64,000 nt of DNA from Stenotrophomonas maltophilia (GTDB taxonomy: Bacteria; Pseudomonadota; Gammaproteobacteria; Xanthomonadales; Xanthomonadaceae): positions 806,001 through 870,000 of the forward strand of contig WNDS01000001.1 of assembly GCA_009912235.1 (NCBI GenBank), given 5' to 3'. Of this stretch, positions 1 to 10,541 are shown one piece after another (position 1 is the first letter of the stretch; the number at the start of each line of letters is the position of its first letter). The notes under the pieces were generated by a model. That model made no database searches. It had not been told where the DNA came from and saw only the letters and a list, made by a program, of their open reading frames with translations. Position numbers and translations under genes: made by a program.

Positions 1-1196
1 GCCAGCAGGCCGCCGATCACCGCGTCCTTCTTGACGTCGCTGATCGCGTGTTCGATGAAGTGCGACTGGTCTTCGATGGTGGTCAGTTCGGCGTCGGCCG
101 GGAAGGTCGACTTGATCTGCTCCAGGCGCTCGCGCAATGCGGCGGCGGTGGTGACGGTGTTGGCGTCGCCTTCCTTGTAGATGGCCAGTTCAACCGCTTC
201 CTTGCCGCCCAGGCGGATGATCGCCTCGCGTTCCTTGTAGCCCTGGCGCACGGTGGCCACGTCCTTCAGGCGCACCGGCACGCCGTTGGCCACCACGCTG
301 GAGCCGCCACCCGAGGAGGCACTCTGCTCCGTCGACGCTGCGGCGATGGCCGCGTCAGACCCGGTGGAGGCGGCGATGGCGAACATCTGCTGCAGCGCCG
401 AATCGGCCGCGCTGCCGTTGGACGACTGCGTGGTGACCAGCAGGTTGCGGATCTCTTCCAGATCGGCGAACTGGTTGACCGTGCGCACCAGGAAGCGCTG
501 CGAGCCTTCTTCCAGGCGCCCGCCGGAAATGTTGATGTTCTCTTCCTTCAGGCGCTTGATGACGGTGTCGATCGGCAGGTTCAGCTGGGCCAGCTTTTGC
601 TGGTCGATGTCCACCTGGATCTCGTCTTCCAGGCCACCGCCCACCTTCACCGCGGCCACGCCGGCCACCGGTTCCAGCTTCTTCTTCAGGTCTTCGTCGG
701 CGTAACGGCGCAGCGCGGTCAGTTCACGCACCGCATCGGCATCACTGGCCGGCGCCACCTTGGACGACAGCGCCAGGCGCATGATCGGCTCGGTGGACGG
801 ATTGAAGCGCAGCAGCACCGGCTTGCGCGTTTCCAGCGGCAGGTTCAGCGCCTCCATCTTGTCGCGTACTTCCAGGCTGGCCTGGTCCATGTTGGTGCCC
901 CAAGCGAACTCGAGCACCACATCGCTCTGCCCGGTGCGCGAGACCGACTTGAGCTTGCGCAGGTTCTTGACCACGCCCACGGCCTCTTCGACCGGCTCGG
1001 TGATCAGCGTTTCGATTTCCGCCGGCGCCGCACCGGTGTACTCGGTGCGCACGGTCAGCGTGGGGTAGCTCAGGTCCGGCAGCAGGTTCACCTTCAGGTG
1101 GCCCAGCGCGATGAAGCCGAACAGCATCAGGGTCACCGTGCACATGGCGATGGTGACGCGGCGGCGGGTGGCGAATTCCACCAGGCCACCGCCCAT
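1..1196 (-). CDS. RND efflux pump inner-membrane permease, N-terminal part (runs off window)
   Basis: About 398 N-terminal residues of an AcrB/MdtB-type RND permease, which exports substrates from inner membrane or periplasm using the proton gradient. Visible features are a first membrane helix near residues 14-33, followed by the family's conserved start of the periplasmic loop (NLLPDLSYPTL, then EYTGAAPAEIE and ITEPVEEAV) and the porter domain. The rest, including the other membrane helices and proton-relay residues, lies left of the window. The ATG at 1196 is the only start codon after an in-frame stop at 1256-1254. The gene follows the adaptor gene with a gap of about 56 bases, so the two form an operon. 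Substrate cannot be told; no outer-membrane channel gene is visible here. Confidence 0.9.
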   Translation of the reverse strand, partial: MGGGLVEFATRRRVTIAMCTVTLMLFGFIALGHLKVNLLPDLSYPTLTVRTEYTGAAPAEIETLITEPVEEAVGVVKNLRKLKSVSRTGQSDVVLEFAWGTNMDQASLEVRDKMEALNLPLETRKPVLLRFNPSTEPIMRLALSSKVAPASDADAVRELTALRRYADEDLKKKLEPVAGVAAVKVGGGLEDEIQVDIDQQKLAQLNLPIDTVIKRLKEENINISGGRLEEGSQRFLVRTVNQFADLEEIRNLLVTTQSSNGSAADSALQQMFAIAASTGSDAAIAAASTEQSASSGGGSSVVANGVPVRLKDVATVRQGYKEREAIIRLGGKEAVELAIYKEGDANTVTTAAALRERLEQIKSTFPADAELTTIEDQSHFIEHAISDVKKDAVIGGLL

Positions 1197-1252
1197 GCGG
1201 CCGGGGGCGCGTCCGCTGTGCGGGTCCGCGCCGTGGTCGTTGCCCGCTTATG

Positions 1253-2400
1253 TCATTGCTTGCTCCCGGCCGGAGCGGCGGCAGTGGTGGCCACGGTCTT
1301 GGCCTTCGGGTCGGCGATGACCTGCACGGCGGTGCCATCGCGCAGGGCAACCTTGCCGGCGGTGACCACCTTGTCACCCGGGGCCAGGCCCTCGCGCACT
1401 TCCACCCACGGCCCTTCGGCGTAGCCCAGCTTCACCGGCACACGCGCGACCTTGCCTTCGCGGACACGGAAAACAGCCGGCTCGCCATCGTCGAGCAGCG
1501 CGAGGCGCGGGACCACAAGCGCGTCGGCGCGCTGGTCGTAGTCAATGCGGATGCGGCCGAACATACCCGGCTGCAGCCCATCGGCATCTTCGCCAAAGCT
1601 GCTGACGACGCGAAAGGTGCCGCTGCCCGAATCCACCACCGGTGCGGTGCGGTCGACCTTGCCGGTGAAGCGCTGGCCCGGGAGGGCATCGGCCAGCAGG
1701 GTGACCGGCTGGCTGGCGCGCAGCGTGGCCAGCTCTCGTTCGGGCACGTTCAGCGTGGCCTCCAGCCGCGAGGTATCCACGATGCGGAAGATCGGCGTGT
1801 TGATCTGCACGAAGTTGCCGGTCTTGATCGAGCGCGAGGCGATGACGCCGGAGATCGGCGCGACCACGGTGGTGTAGGACAGTTCCAGCGTGGCCAGGCG
1901 GTACTGGGCGCGCGCATGCTCCAGGTCGAAGCGCAGCTGGTCCACGTCCGAGGCGCTGACCATCTGCTGGCCGACCAGTTTCTGGGCGCGCTGGTAGTTG
2001 TTTTCCAGCTTGCGCATCTGCGCTTCGCTCTGGGCGACCGCCAGGCGCGCGCGGTCCGGGTCCAGGCGCACCAGCGGCTGGCCGGCACTGACGCGCTGGC
2101 CCTCTTCCACCAGCACGGCCAGCGCACGCCCGAGGTCTTGGCAACCACCTGCGATTCGGAACGCGGCTCCAGTGCGGCGGTGCCGGTATACGAGGCGGCC
2201 ACGGCGCGGCGGCTGGCCTCGGCCACCTCCACCGGCACGGCGTCGACCTTGGCTTCGGCCTTGCCGTCCTTGGTCTCGGCCGCCTTGGCTTCGGCGGTAC
2301 CGCTGCTGCCGCAGCCGGACAGCAGCAGGGTGGAGGCGATGAGGAGTGCGGCGGCGCAGAGTCCGTTGCGGCGGCCGGTGTGGATGGTGGTGTGCGACAT
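1253..2400 (-). pseudogene. RND efflux periplasmic adaptor (HlyD/AcrA family) lipoprotein, frame broken
   Basis: Membrane-fusion protein linking the downstream RND permease to an outer-membrane channel. The N-terminus reads as a lipoprotein signal with lipobox LLLSGC near residue 30, followed by a lipoyl/hairpin domain (GQPLVRLDPDRA), a barrel-sandwich domain and a membrane-proximal domain ending near 1253. The frame shifts at about 2121-2131: the part upstream (2400 to about 2130) and the part downstream (to 1253) are each clearly homologous, and one base is missing between them. Restoring it gives about 382 residues, normal for the family. I infer sequencing error or a very recent mutation, because no other decay is seen. 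The ATG at 2400 is chosen because it opens directly on the signal peptide. Confidence 0.8.
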
Positions 2401-2610
2401 CGTCAGGTCCCGGGAGGATGCGTGAGCAGGTGTGGTAGCAAAGTAATGCACCACCTCACGGATACACCATATCCCATAGGTCATGGGTCCCCCACCGAAC
2501 GCCGTCGCCGACGGCCCCCCATTTCAGCTAGATGAAACCTGGGGCTATACTCCGGAGCGTTCCGTACCCCACGCCGGAACGACCAGACCCGAATCTCCGG
2601 AAACGACATC

Positions 2611-3003
2611 ATGCGCCCGCAGCCGCTCGCCGCTTGTCTCGTCCTGGCCGTCCTCCTGCCCCTTGGGGCCGCCGCACAGCTCGCTCCTGCTTCACCGGCC
2701 CCGGCCAGCCCGGCGCCCGCGCCTGCCGCCGCCCCGGCTGCCGCTGCCCTGGCCGGCAGTTTCGACAATGGCCGGGTACTGGCCTATACTTGCCAGGGGT
2801 GCCACGGCATCACCGGCTACAAGAACGCCTACCCCAGCTACCGGGTGCCCAAGATCGGCGGGCAGAGCCCGCAGTACCTGATGCAGGCCCTGACCGAGTA
2901 CCGCCAGGGCAAGCGCAGGCGCCCCACGATGCAGGCGCAGTCGATGAGCTTCAGCGAACAGGAGATCGCCGATGTCGCTGTTTACCTGTCCACCGTCAAG
3001 TAA
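2611..3003 (+). CDS. Small periplasmic c-type cytochrome
   Basis: Class I cytochrome c of 130 residues, exported to the periplasm for electron transfer. It has a Sec signal peptide (residues 1-22) and an Ala/Pro-rich spacer (23-48). One heme-attachment motif CQGCH lies at residues 61-65, with a likely Met ligand in the PTMQAQSM segment near residue 106. It is followed after 9 bases by a second cytochrome gene, so the two are probably co-transcribed. Similar tandem cytochromes are often annotated as cytochrome c4/c553-like; the redox partner is unknown. The start at 2611 begins exactly at the signal peptide. Confidence 0.9.
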   Translation: MRPQPLAACLVLAVLLPLGAAAQLAPASPAPASPAPAPAAAPAAAALAGSFDNGRVLAYTCQGCHGITGYKNAYPSYRVPKIGGQSPQYLMQALTEYRQGKRRRPTMQAQSMSFSEQEIADVAVYLSTVK

Positions 3004-3012
3004 GGCCCGCCC

Positions 3013-3474
3013 ATGTCGAAAGCCGCGCATTGCCTGCGTCACGCCATCGCCCTGTCCGTTGCCCTGCTGCTGGCTGCCTGTTCGCAGTCGCAGGTGGAAA
3101 ACCGCGATGAATCCGCCGCCGACCCTGGCCATGCCAGCGGCGAGCATGGCTCGTCATCCTCGGCCGGCCTGCCTGCCGGGCGCATCGCCGCCGGCCAGGC
3201 CCGTTCCACGGTGAAGAGCAAGGCCACCCAGCAGAGCTGCATCGACTGCCACGGGGCCGACGGCAACGCGCCGATCGACCCGACCTACCCCAAGCTTGGC
3301 GGGCAATACGGGGATTACCTGGCGCATGCGCTGCAGGCCTACCGCGCCGGTGACCGCCAGCACGCGCTGATGACCCCGCAGGCCGCGGACCTGAGTGACC
3401 AGGACATCGCCGACCTGGCCGCGTTCTTCGGCAGCCGGCCCAGCCAACTGCGGGATCTGCACGGGGTGAAGTAG
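3013..3474 (+). CDS. Lipoprotein c-type cytochrome
   Basis: A 153-residue class I cytochrome c with a lipobox (LLAAC, Cys23), so probably anchored to a membrane on the periplasmic side. A Ser/Gly/His-rich linker spans residues 30-60. The heme motif CIDCH is at 76-80 and a probable Met ligand sits in HALMTPQ. It pairs with the cytochrome just upstream; the shared C-terminal pattern (SDQDIADLAAFF versus SEQEIADVAVYL) suggests an old tandem duplication with one copy lipidated. The TAG stop is part of the GTAG head of a SMAG palindrome that starts at 3471, so a repeat inserted at or shaped the 3' end of this gene. Confidence 0.9.
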   Translation: MSKAAHCLRHAIALSVALLLAACSQSQVENRDESAADPGHASGEHGSSSSAGLPAGRIAAGQARSTVKSKATQQSCIDCHGADGNAPIDPTYPKLGGQYGDYLAHALQAYRAGDRQHALMTPQAADLSDQDIADLAAFFGSRPSQLRDLHGVK

Positions 3475-3543
3475 CGCCGGGCGCATGCCCGGCGGAATGC
3501 AGGAGCGCCGCGCTGCGCGCTCGCGGGGCATGGCCCCGCGCTA
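3471..3543. repeat. SMAG/REP inverted pair
   Basis: Two GTAG-headed palindromes in opposite orientation: GTAG plus a CGCCGGGC hairpin at 3471-3495, and the reverse form ending in CTAC at 3543. It lies between the convergent cytochrome and uup genes, where it could act as a bidirectional terminator or an mRNA-end stabiliser. The GTAG head is shared with the cytochrome stop codon. Confidence 0.75.
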
Positions 3544-3596
3544 CCCGTACATCGCGTCGTGAACCAACACCGCGCCGGGCGGGCGCGGCTCGACGC

Positions 3597-5480
<1,884 letters not shown>

Positions 5481-5595
5481 GCACCTATTGTACGGGTTGG
5501 GCGCATCGGCCGGAATCTCGGCCGTGGCGGCAGCTGGAATCCCGGCGGCGGCATCGGCCGGAACGCTGCTGGCGGCATCGGTGGGAACCCCGACG

Positions 5596-5703
5596 GTAGA
5601 GTCGACTGTCAGTCGACTATCGCGCGCAGCGCGGGGGTTTTCGGCCGCGGCCGGAGGGAGGGGGCAGTCGACTAACAGTCGACTCTACACAGTCGACTCT
5701 ACC
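5596..5703. repeat. GTAGAGTCGACT-type SMAG repeats
   Basis: A GTAG head followed by the palindrome GTCGACTGTCAGTCGAC at 5596-5619, then two reverse copies ending in CTAC at 5665-5688 and 5691-5703. This is a different SMAG subfamily from the CGCCGGGC type elsewhere in the window. It fills most of the 251-base gap between uup and the LysR gene; nothing else is recognisable there apart from weakly repeated GGAAYCCC motifs at 5510-5590. Confidence 0.7.
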
Positions 5704-5731
5704 CAGCCGCTCCTAAACGCAGCCGGCGGCG

Positions 5732-6612
5732 CTACGACGCCACCTGCCCCAGCAACGCCTGCAACCCCGGCAGCCACTGCTTGCCCGGGTGGCGCACCAG
5801 CCACAGGGTGCGTTGCAGGGCGGGCAACGGGGTCTCCAGCACGCGCAGCCGCCCCAGTGTCAGCGACTCTTCCAGCGCATGGCGCGACAGGCAGGCCAGG
5901 CCGAGGCCGGCGATGGCGGCCTGCTTGATGGCTTCGGTATTGCCCAGCTGCAGGGTCTTGGCGAAGCCGTGCAGGTGCGGCAGCAGCGCCTGCTCCACCG
6001 CCTCGCGGGTGCCGGAGCCGGGTTCGCGCAGCAGCCAGCGGGCGCGGCGCAGTTCATCCAGTGTCCAGCGCGCGGGGGCGTTGGCGGCGGCGACGATCAC
6101 CAGCGGGTCCTGCTGCCAAGGGGTCATCTGCAGGCCGCGCTCATGGCAGGGCCCTTCGATCAGGCCCGCGTCCACGTCCAGCCGCTGCACCGCGGCGACC
6201 ACGCCGGCACTGTTGTCGATGCGCAGGTCGACCTCGGCCTGGGGCGCCTGCCGCAGCAGCTCGGCGATGCGCGCGGGCAGCAGGTAGTTGCCGATGGTGG
6301 TACTGGCCGCCAGCACCAGCCGCAGGGGGGGGCGCCCTGGCCCGGGTCGCCGCCGGCGGCGAGCTGGCGTTCCAGGTCGGCGGCGTTCACCAGCAACGCA
6401 CGCGCCGGCTCCAGCAGGGCGCGGCCGTGGCCGTTCAGTGCCAGGCGGCGGCCGATGCGGTCGAACAGCGGCGTGCCGAAGTCGGCTTCCAGTTCCCGCA
6501 GCGCCGCGCTGCTGGCGGACTGCGACAGCGCGATGGCCTGCCCGGCGGCAGTGGTACTGCCGTGGTCGGCGATGGCAACGAATACCTGTAGCTGGCGCAG
6601 GGTCAGGCGCAT
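5732..6612 (-). pseudogene. LysR-family regulator (YeiE-like), frame broken in a G run
   Basis: LysR transcription regulator beside a YeiH-type transporter. The N-terminal helix-turn-helix (LRQLQVFVAIADHGSTTAAG, residues 4-23) and the C-terminal effector-binding domain (from TTIGNYLLPARIAELL) are both well conserved but lie in different frames. The switch falls in an eight-G run at 6325-6332; nine would restore one frame of 293 residues. Divergent placement with yeiH matches the E. coli yeiE-yeiH pair, so it probably controls that exporter. Probable sequencing error. The start at 6612 is supported by the conserved MRLTLRQLQVF. Confidence 0.8.
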
Positions 6613-6715
6613 GGCAGGTTACCCATTAAATAATTAGGTTTCAGACATATTATTGGTTTTACAGGTCACCCGGCCAGGCGCAGGCTTTACCCATTCCCGC
6701 CGCAACCTGTCTGCC
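6613..6715. promoter_or_regulatory. Divergent LysR/yeiH promoter region
   Basis: A 103-base divergent intergenic stretch that is strikingly A/T-rich for this genome at about 6622-6660, with partly dyadic TTAGGTTTCAGACATATTA. LysR regulators usually bind T-N11-A dyads between themselves and their target, so this is the likely operator. No exact -35/-10 is assigned. Confidence 0.45.
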
Positions 6716-7795
6716 ATGAACGCCCTTGCCCTGTCCTCCTGGTCCCTGCCCGCCCTGCGCCAACGTTGGCAACCGCGCCTGCCCGGCCTGCTGCTGGTGG
6801 CATTGCTGGCCGCGCTGGCGCTGGGCCTGGCCGAACTGCCCTGGCTGCAGGCCCACGGCCTGAGTGCGCTGACGGTGGCCATCGTGGCCGGCATCGTGGT
6901 CGGCAATACCGTCTACCCCCGGCTGGCGCCGGGCAGCGCGGCCGGTGTGGGGTTTTCCAAGCACTGGCTGCTGCGCGCCGGCATCGTGCTGTATGGCCTG
7001 CGCCTGACCTTCCAGGACATCGGCCACGTCGGCGTGGCCGGCGTGCTGATGGAAGTGCTGGTGGTGGCCAGCACCTTCGGGCTGGCCTGCTGGCTGGGCA
7101 CGCGCGTGTTCAAGCTGGACCGTGACGCGGCGATGCTGATCGGCGCCGGCAGCGCCATCTGTGGCGCAGCGGCGGTGATGGCCGCCGAGCCGGTGGTGCG
7201 CGGGCGCGCCGCTCAGGTAACGGTGGCGGTGTCGACCGTGGTGGTGTTCGGCACGCTGTCGATGTTCCTGTACCCGGTGCTGTTCGAGCTGGTGCAGGCG
7301 CACGGCTGGCTGGCCATGGACGCGCGCCAGTACGGGCTGTTCACCGGCGCCACCGTGCACGAGGTGGCGCAGGTGGTGGCCGCCGGTCGCGCGGTGAGCG
7401 AGGCCGCCGCCGATACCGCGGTGATCACCAAGATGGTGCGGGTGATGCTGCTGGCGCCGTTCCTGGTGGTGCTGTCGCTGTGGCTGGTGCGCGGCAGCAC
7501 GGCCGGCGCCGACGGCAGCAAGGCCCACATCGTGGTGCCGTGGTTCGCGTTCGGCTTCGTCGCCGTGGCCGGGCTGAACTCGCTGCGGCTGCTGCGGGCC
7601 AGCGTGCAGGCCGGGCTGGTGCAGCTGGACACCGTGCTGCTGGCGATGGCGATGGCCGCGCTGGGCCTGACCACCCACGTTTCGGCACTGCGCCAGGCCG
7701 GGCTGAAGCCGCTGCTGCTGGCATTGATCCTGTTCGCCTGGCTGCTGTTCGGTGGCCTGGCCATCCACCAGGGCGTGCTGGCGGTGCTGGGCTGA
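6716..7795 (+). CDS. YeiH-family putative sulfate exporter
   Basis: A 359-residue polytopic inner-membrane protein of the YeiH/UPF0324 family (annotated as putative sulfate exporter from the family; the substrate is not proven). About ten hydrophobic helices run throughout. Conserved family segments are visible: LRAGIVLYGLRLTF, GAGSAICGAAAV and TGATVHEVAQVVAA. The ATG at 6716 is preferred over an upstream in-frame start at 6653, because the extra stretch overlaps the A/T-rich promoter and does not look coding. The adjacent divergent LysR gene is its likely regulator. Confidence 0.88.
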   Translation: MNALALSSWSLPALRQRWQPRLPGLLLVALLAALALGLAELPWLQAHGLSALTVAIVAGIVVGNTVYPRLAPGSAAGVGFSKHWLLRAGIVLYGLRLTFQDIGHVGVAGVLMEVLVVASTFGLACWLGTRVFKLDRDAAMLIGAGSAICGAAAVMAAEPVVRGRAAQVTVAVSTVVVFGTLSMFLYPVLFELVQAHGWLAMDARQYGLFTGATVHEVAQVVAAGRAVSEAAADTAVITKMVRVMLLAPFLVVLSLWLVRGSTAGADGSKAHIVVPWFAFGFVAVAGLNSLRLLRASVQAGLVQLDTVLLAMAMAALGLTTHVSALRQAGLKPLLLALILFAWLLFGGLAIHQGVLAVLG

Positions 7796-7866
7796 GAGCG
7801 TGGACAGCATCATCCACGCATGACCTGGATCTGCTGCCTCCCGCCACCGGGCGTTAGACTCTGGGC

Positions 7867-8139
7867 ATGCCCGCCCCGCCCGCCCTGCTGCCGATCCCCC
7901 TGCGACTGCTGGATGACCGCTATGGCCCGGGCAATGTCGATGAAGCCGAAGACACACTGATCGGCATCGTGCAGGCGGTGATGGGAACGCAGGCGACCTG
8001 TTCGTTCGATTTCGACACGCAGCACGCCAACCCGTGGTTCCACCAGCTGCTGCTGGAGCCCCGGGCCGCTGGACAGCCGGCCACCCAGGCACAGTTGCAG
8101 GCGATGGCTGCACGGCTGGCGGCGATCGGGCTGGGCTGA
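7867..8139 (+). CDS. Small conserved-looking hypothetical protein
   Basis: A 90-residue soluble protein, unrecognised. It opens with a Pro-rich segment, then a helical acidic stretch (PGNVDEAEDTLIGIVQAVMG) and a segment rich in His/Asp/Phe. No signal peptide or membrane segment. It sits between yeiH and dbpA with its own upstream spacing, and the intervening DNA carries short ATCCACGC/GCGTGGAT inverted repeats (7816-7836, 8154-8172). Codon use matches the genome, so probably a real gene of unknown function. Confidence 0.6.
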   Translation: MPAPPALLPIPLRLLDDRYGPGNVDEAEDTLIGIVQAVMGTQATCSFDFDTQHANPWFHQLLLEPRAAGQPATQAQLQAMAARLAAIGLG

Positions 8140-8220
8140 AGCGCGGACAGTGTCATCCACGCACGGCGTGGATGAAGGCCCGGGAGGCGGGTCCGGCCGC
8201 GCGCGCAGGTACAATGTGCC

Positions 8221-9597
8221 ATGACTGACTTTTCGACCCTGCCGCTGAGCCCGGCCCTGCAGCCCGGCCTGGACGCCCTCGGCTACACCACCCTTACGCC
8301 GATCCAGGCGCAGAGCCTGCCGGCCATTCTTGATCGCCGCGATGTGATCGCACAGACGCCGACCGGCAGCGGCAAGACCGCCGCCTTCGGGCTGGGCCTG
8401 CTGCAGGCGCTGGACCCGGCGCTGGGCCGCGTGCAGGCACTGGTGCTGTGCCCCACCCGCGAACTGGCCGACCAGGTCGGCAAGCAGGTGCGCAAGCTGG
8501 CCGCCGGCATCCCGAACCTGAAGCTGCTGGTGCTGACCGGCGGCGTGCCGCTGGGCCCGCAGCTGGCCTCGCTGGAAGGCCACGACCCGCATGTGGTGGT
8601 CGGCACCCCCGGCCGCGTGCAGGAACTGGCGCGCAAGCGTGCGCTGAACCTGGGCGCGGTGCGCACCTTCGTGCTGGATGAAGCCGACCGCATGCTCGAC
8701 ATGGGCTTTGAAGAACCGATCCGCGAGATTGCCGGGCGGACCCGCCGCGAGCGGCAGACGCTGCCGTTCTCAGCCGCCTTCCCCAACAGCATCCGCGCGA
8801 TCGCGCGCGACCTGCTGCGCGAGGCGGTGGAAGTGACCGTGGAGGGCGCCGACCATGCGCCGGCCATCCGCCACCTGTCCTGCGAAGTGGAGCCGGCGCA
8901 CCGCCAGAAGGCACTGGCCGGCCTGCTGCTGAAGTACACGCCGGAATCGGCGGTGGTGTTCTGCAACACGCGCAAGGACGTGGACGAAGTCGCCAATTCG
9001 CTGCAGCAGTTCGGCTTCTCGGCGCTGCCGCTGCACGGCGACATGGAACAGCGTGACCGCGAGGAAGTGCTGGTGCGCCTGGCCAACCGCAGCTGCAACG
9101 TGCTGGTGGCCAGCGACGTGGCCGCGCGCGGGCTGGACGTGGAAGAACTGGTGGCGGTGATCAACTACGAGCTGCCCACCGACGTGGAGAGCTACCAGCA
9201 CCGCGTGGGCCGCACCGGCCGTGCCGGTGCCAGTGGCCTGGCGATCAGCCTGGTGGCCGGCCGCGAAAAGACCCGTGCCGAGGCCGTCGAGGCCCAGCTG
9301 GGCCAGCCGCTGGACTGGCAGAAGACACCGCTGGCGACGGCGCGCCCGGCCGAGCTGCCGCAGGCGGCGATGCGCACGCTGCGCATTGATGGCGGCAAGA
9401 CCGACAAGCTGCGTGCCGGTAACATCCTCGGCGCGTTGACCGGCGATGCCGGGCTGGCCGGCAAGCACATCGGCAAGATCGCGATCTATGCCACGCGTTC
9501 GTACGTGGCCATTGCCCGTGACCATGCCAACAAGGCCGTGGCCAAGCTGGAAGCGGGCAAGATCAAGGGCCGCCGGTTCCGCGTGCGGATGATCTGA
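8221..9597 (+). CDS. dbpA: ATP-dependent RNA helicase DbpA
   Basis: A 458-residue DEAD-box helicase that remodels 23S rRNA during large-subunit assembly. In order: Q motif (TLTPIQAQSL), Walker A AQTPTGSGKT, PTRELA, TPGR, DEAD (VLDEADRML), motif IV-VI region with ARGLD and HRVGRTGRAG. The C-terminal DbpA RNA-binding domain (about 385-458, starting at RIDGGKTDKL) separates DbpA from other DEAD-box helicases. Odd: motif III reads LPFSAAFP where the family has LLFSATFP. The SAT Thr is nearly invariant and couples ATP hydrolysis to unwinding, so this is either a base error or a compromised enzyme. Confidence 0.92.
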   Translation: MTDFSTLPLSPALQPGLDALGYTTLTPIQAQSLPAILDRRDVIAQTPTGSGKTAAFGLGLLQALDPALGRVQALVLCPTRELADQVGKQVRKLAAGIPNLKLLVLTGGVPLGPQLASLEGHDPHVVVGTPGRVQELARKRALNLGAVRTFVLDEADRMLDMGFEEPIREIAGRTRRERQTLPFSAAFPNSIRAIARDLLREAVEVTVEGADHAPAIRHLSCEVEPAHRQKALAGLLLKYTPESAVVFCNTRKDVDEVANSLQQFGFSALPLHGDMEQRDREEVLVRLANRSCNVLVASDVAARGLDVEELVAVINYELPTDVESYQHRVGRTGRAGASGLAISLVAGREKTRAEAVEAQLGQPLDWQKTPLATARPAELPQAAMRTLRIDGGKTDKLRAGNILGALTGDAGLAGKHIGKIAIYATRSYVAIARDHANKAVAKLEAGKIKGRRFRVRMI

Positions 9598-9610
9598 CCG
9601 GAAAAGAGAA

Positions 9611-9671
9611 CGCCGGGCATGGCCCGGCGCTCCCTGCATGCCGATGGCAGCGCCGGGCCAGGCCCGGCGAC
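9611..9671. repeat. Two SMAG-type hairpins
   Basis: Two palindromes of the CGCCGGGC-N-GCCCGGCG type (9611-9632 and about 9648-9671) fill the space between the convergent dbpA and apt genes. Either can fold into a strong G/C hairpin and could serve as a shared terminator. Confidence 0.65.
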
Positions 9672-9675
9672 GCGG

Positions 9676-10212
9676 TCAGAACACCAGTTCGGTATGCAGC
9701 GGCAACGTATCGGTCCAGCGGCCACGGCCGCCCAGGCCGTCCAGTTCGACCAGCACGCCGGCACCGACCACGTCCACGACCAGGCGGCGCACCAGCGACA
9801 GCGCGGCCACCAGCGTGCCGCCCGTGGCCAGCACGTCATCGATGATCGCCACGCGGGCACCGGCCGGCAGTGCGTCGGCGTGCATTTCGATGCAGTCGCT
9901 GCGGTATTCCAGCGTGTATTCCTCGCGCAGCACCTGGCCCGGCAGCTTGCCCGGCTTGCGCACCGGCACGAAGCCCACGCCCAGTTCCAGCGCCATGGCG
10001 GCGCCGAGGATGAAACCGCGCGATTCGATGCCGACGATGGCGTCGAGCTTCTGGTCACGCCAGCGCTCGGCCATTGCCACGATCGCACCGCGGAAATCCT
10101 CGCTGTGGGCGAGCAGCGGCATGATGTCCTTGAACAGGATGCCGGGCTTGGGGAAGTCGGCGATGTCGCGCAGGCGCGAGGCCCACAGCGGAGCGACGGT
10201 GGCGTCGGTCAT
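9676..10212 (-). CDS. apt: Adenine phosphoribosyltransferase
   Basis: About 178 residues; converts adenine plus PRPP to AMP in purine salvage. Conserved marks: [11 protein letters not shown] near residue 20, [17 protein letters not shown] and the PRPP-binding loop [17 protein letters not shown] at 10212 gives the usual family length; an in-frame ATG at 10239 would add nine residues without clear homology. Upstream lies a repeat-rich gap of about 330 bases. Confidence 0.93.
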   Translation of the reverse strand: MTDATVAPLWASRLRDIADFPKPGILFKDIMPLLAHSEDFRGAIVAMAERWRDQKLDAIVGIESRGFILGAAMALELGVGFVPVRKPGKLPGQVLREEYTLEYRSDCIEMHADALPAGARVAIIDDVLATGGTLVAALSLVRRLVVDVVGAGVLVELDGLGGRGRWTDTLPLHTELVF

Positions 10213-10343
10213 GTCACGTTGGTTGTCTGATGGCGGCATAGGGTACCCGTCCCCCCCCGCCTGCCCGGCCGGGGGGGGGGCGGCCGGGCTGCGCCCGGCA
10301 CCCGCAGAGGCCGGAGCCAGACCCGAAGCAACGGCAACAGCAT

Positions 10344-10473
10344 GCATTCCGTGGGATGGCGGGGTGGGTCCGGTTGAGGGGGTGTGAGCGGCATGGATGC
10401 CGCGACCAAACCCCCATGGACGGGTTCACGGCGTCCCCGCAAACCCACAGTGCCCCGCCATCCCACGGAATGC
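10344..10473. repeat. Long imperfect inverted repeat with CCGTTG microsatellite (copy 1)
   Basis: 21-base perfect arms (10344-10364 and 10453-10473) carry the sequence GCATTCCGTGGGATGGCGGG and its complement, separated by about 88 bases. Outside the arms, imperfect pairing continues into GTTGCC repeats (10481-10500) and a GCAGGGCGCAGCCCTGC-like palindrome. A closely related copy lies at 20705-20905. It occupies the gap 10213-10541 between apt and selO, together with a C8 run at about 10251-10258 and a run of about ten Gs at 10271-10280. No gene is seen in the gap. Confidence 0.7.
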
Positions 10474-10541
10474 CGCTCTTGCCGTTGCCGTTGCCGTTGC
10501 TTTGGCTTGGAGCAGGTGCAGGGCGCAGCCCTGCTCGACCC

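Noticed and set aside
48..1424. Long open frames on the plus strand opposite the efflux genes (and similar frames opposite uup, dnaK, secD, tgt, queA and others)
   Set aside because: These are antisense shadows caused by high G+C; they lack ribosome sites and family motifs, while the minus-strand frames show clear RND, HlyD, ABC-F or chaperone motifs.
10251..10280. C8 and G-rich runs near apt as a phase-variation switch
   Set aside because: They are intergenic, not inside a coding region or a clear promoter, and homopolymer lengths in this sequence are unreliable.
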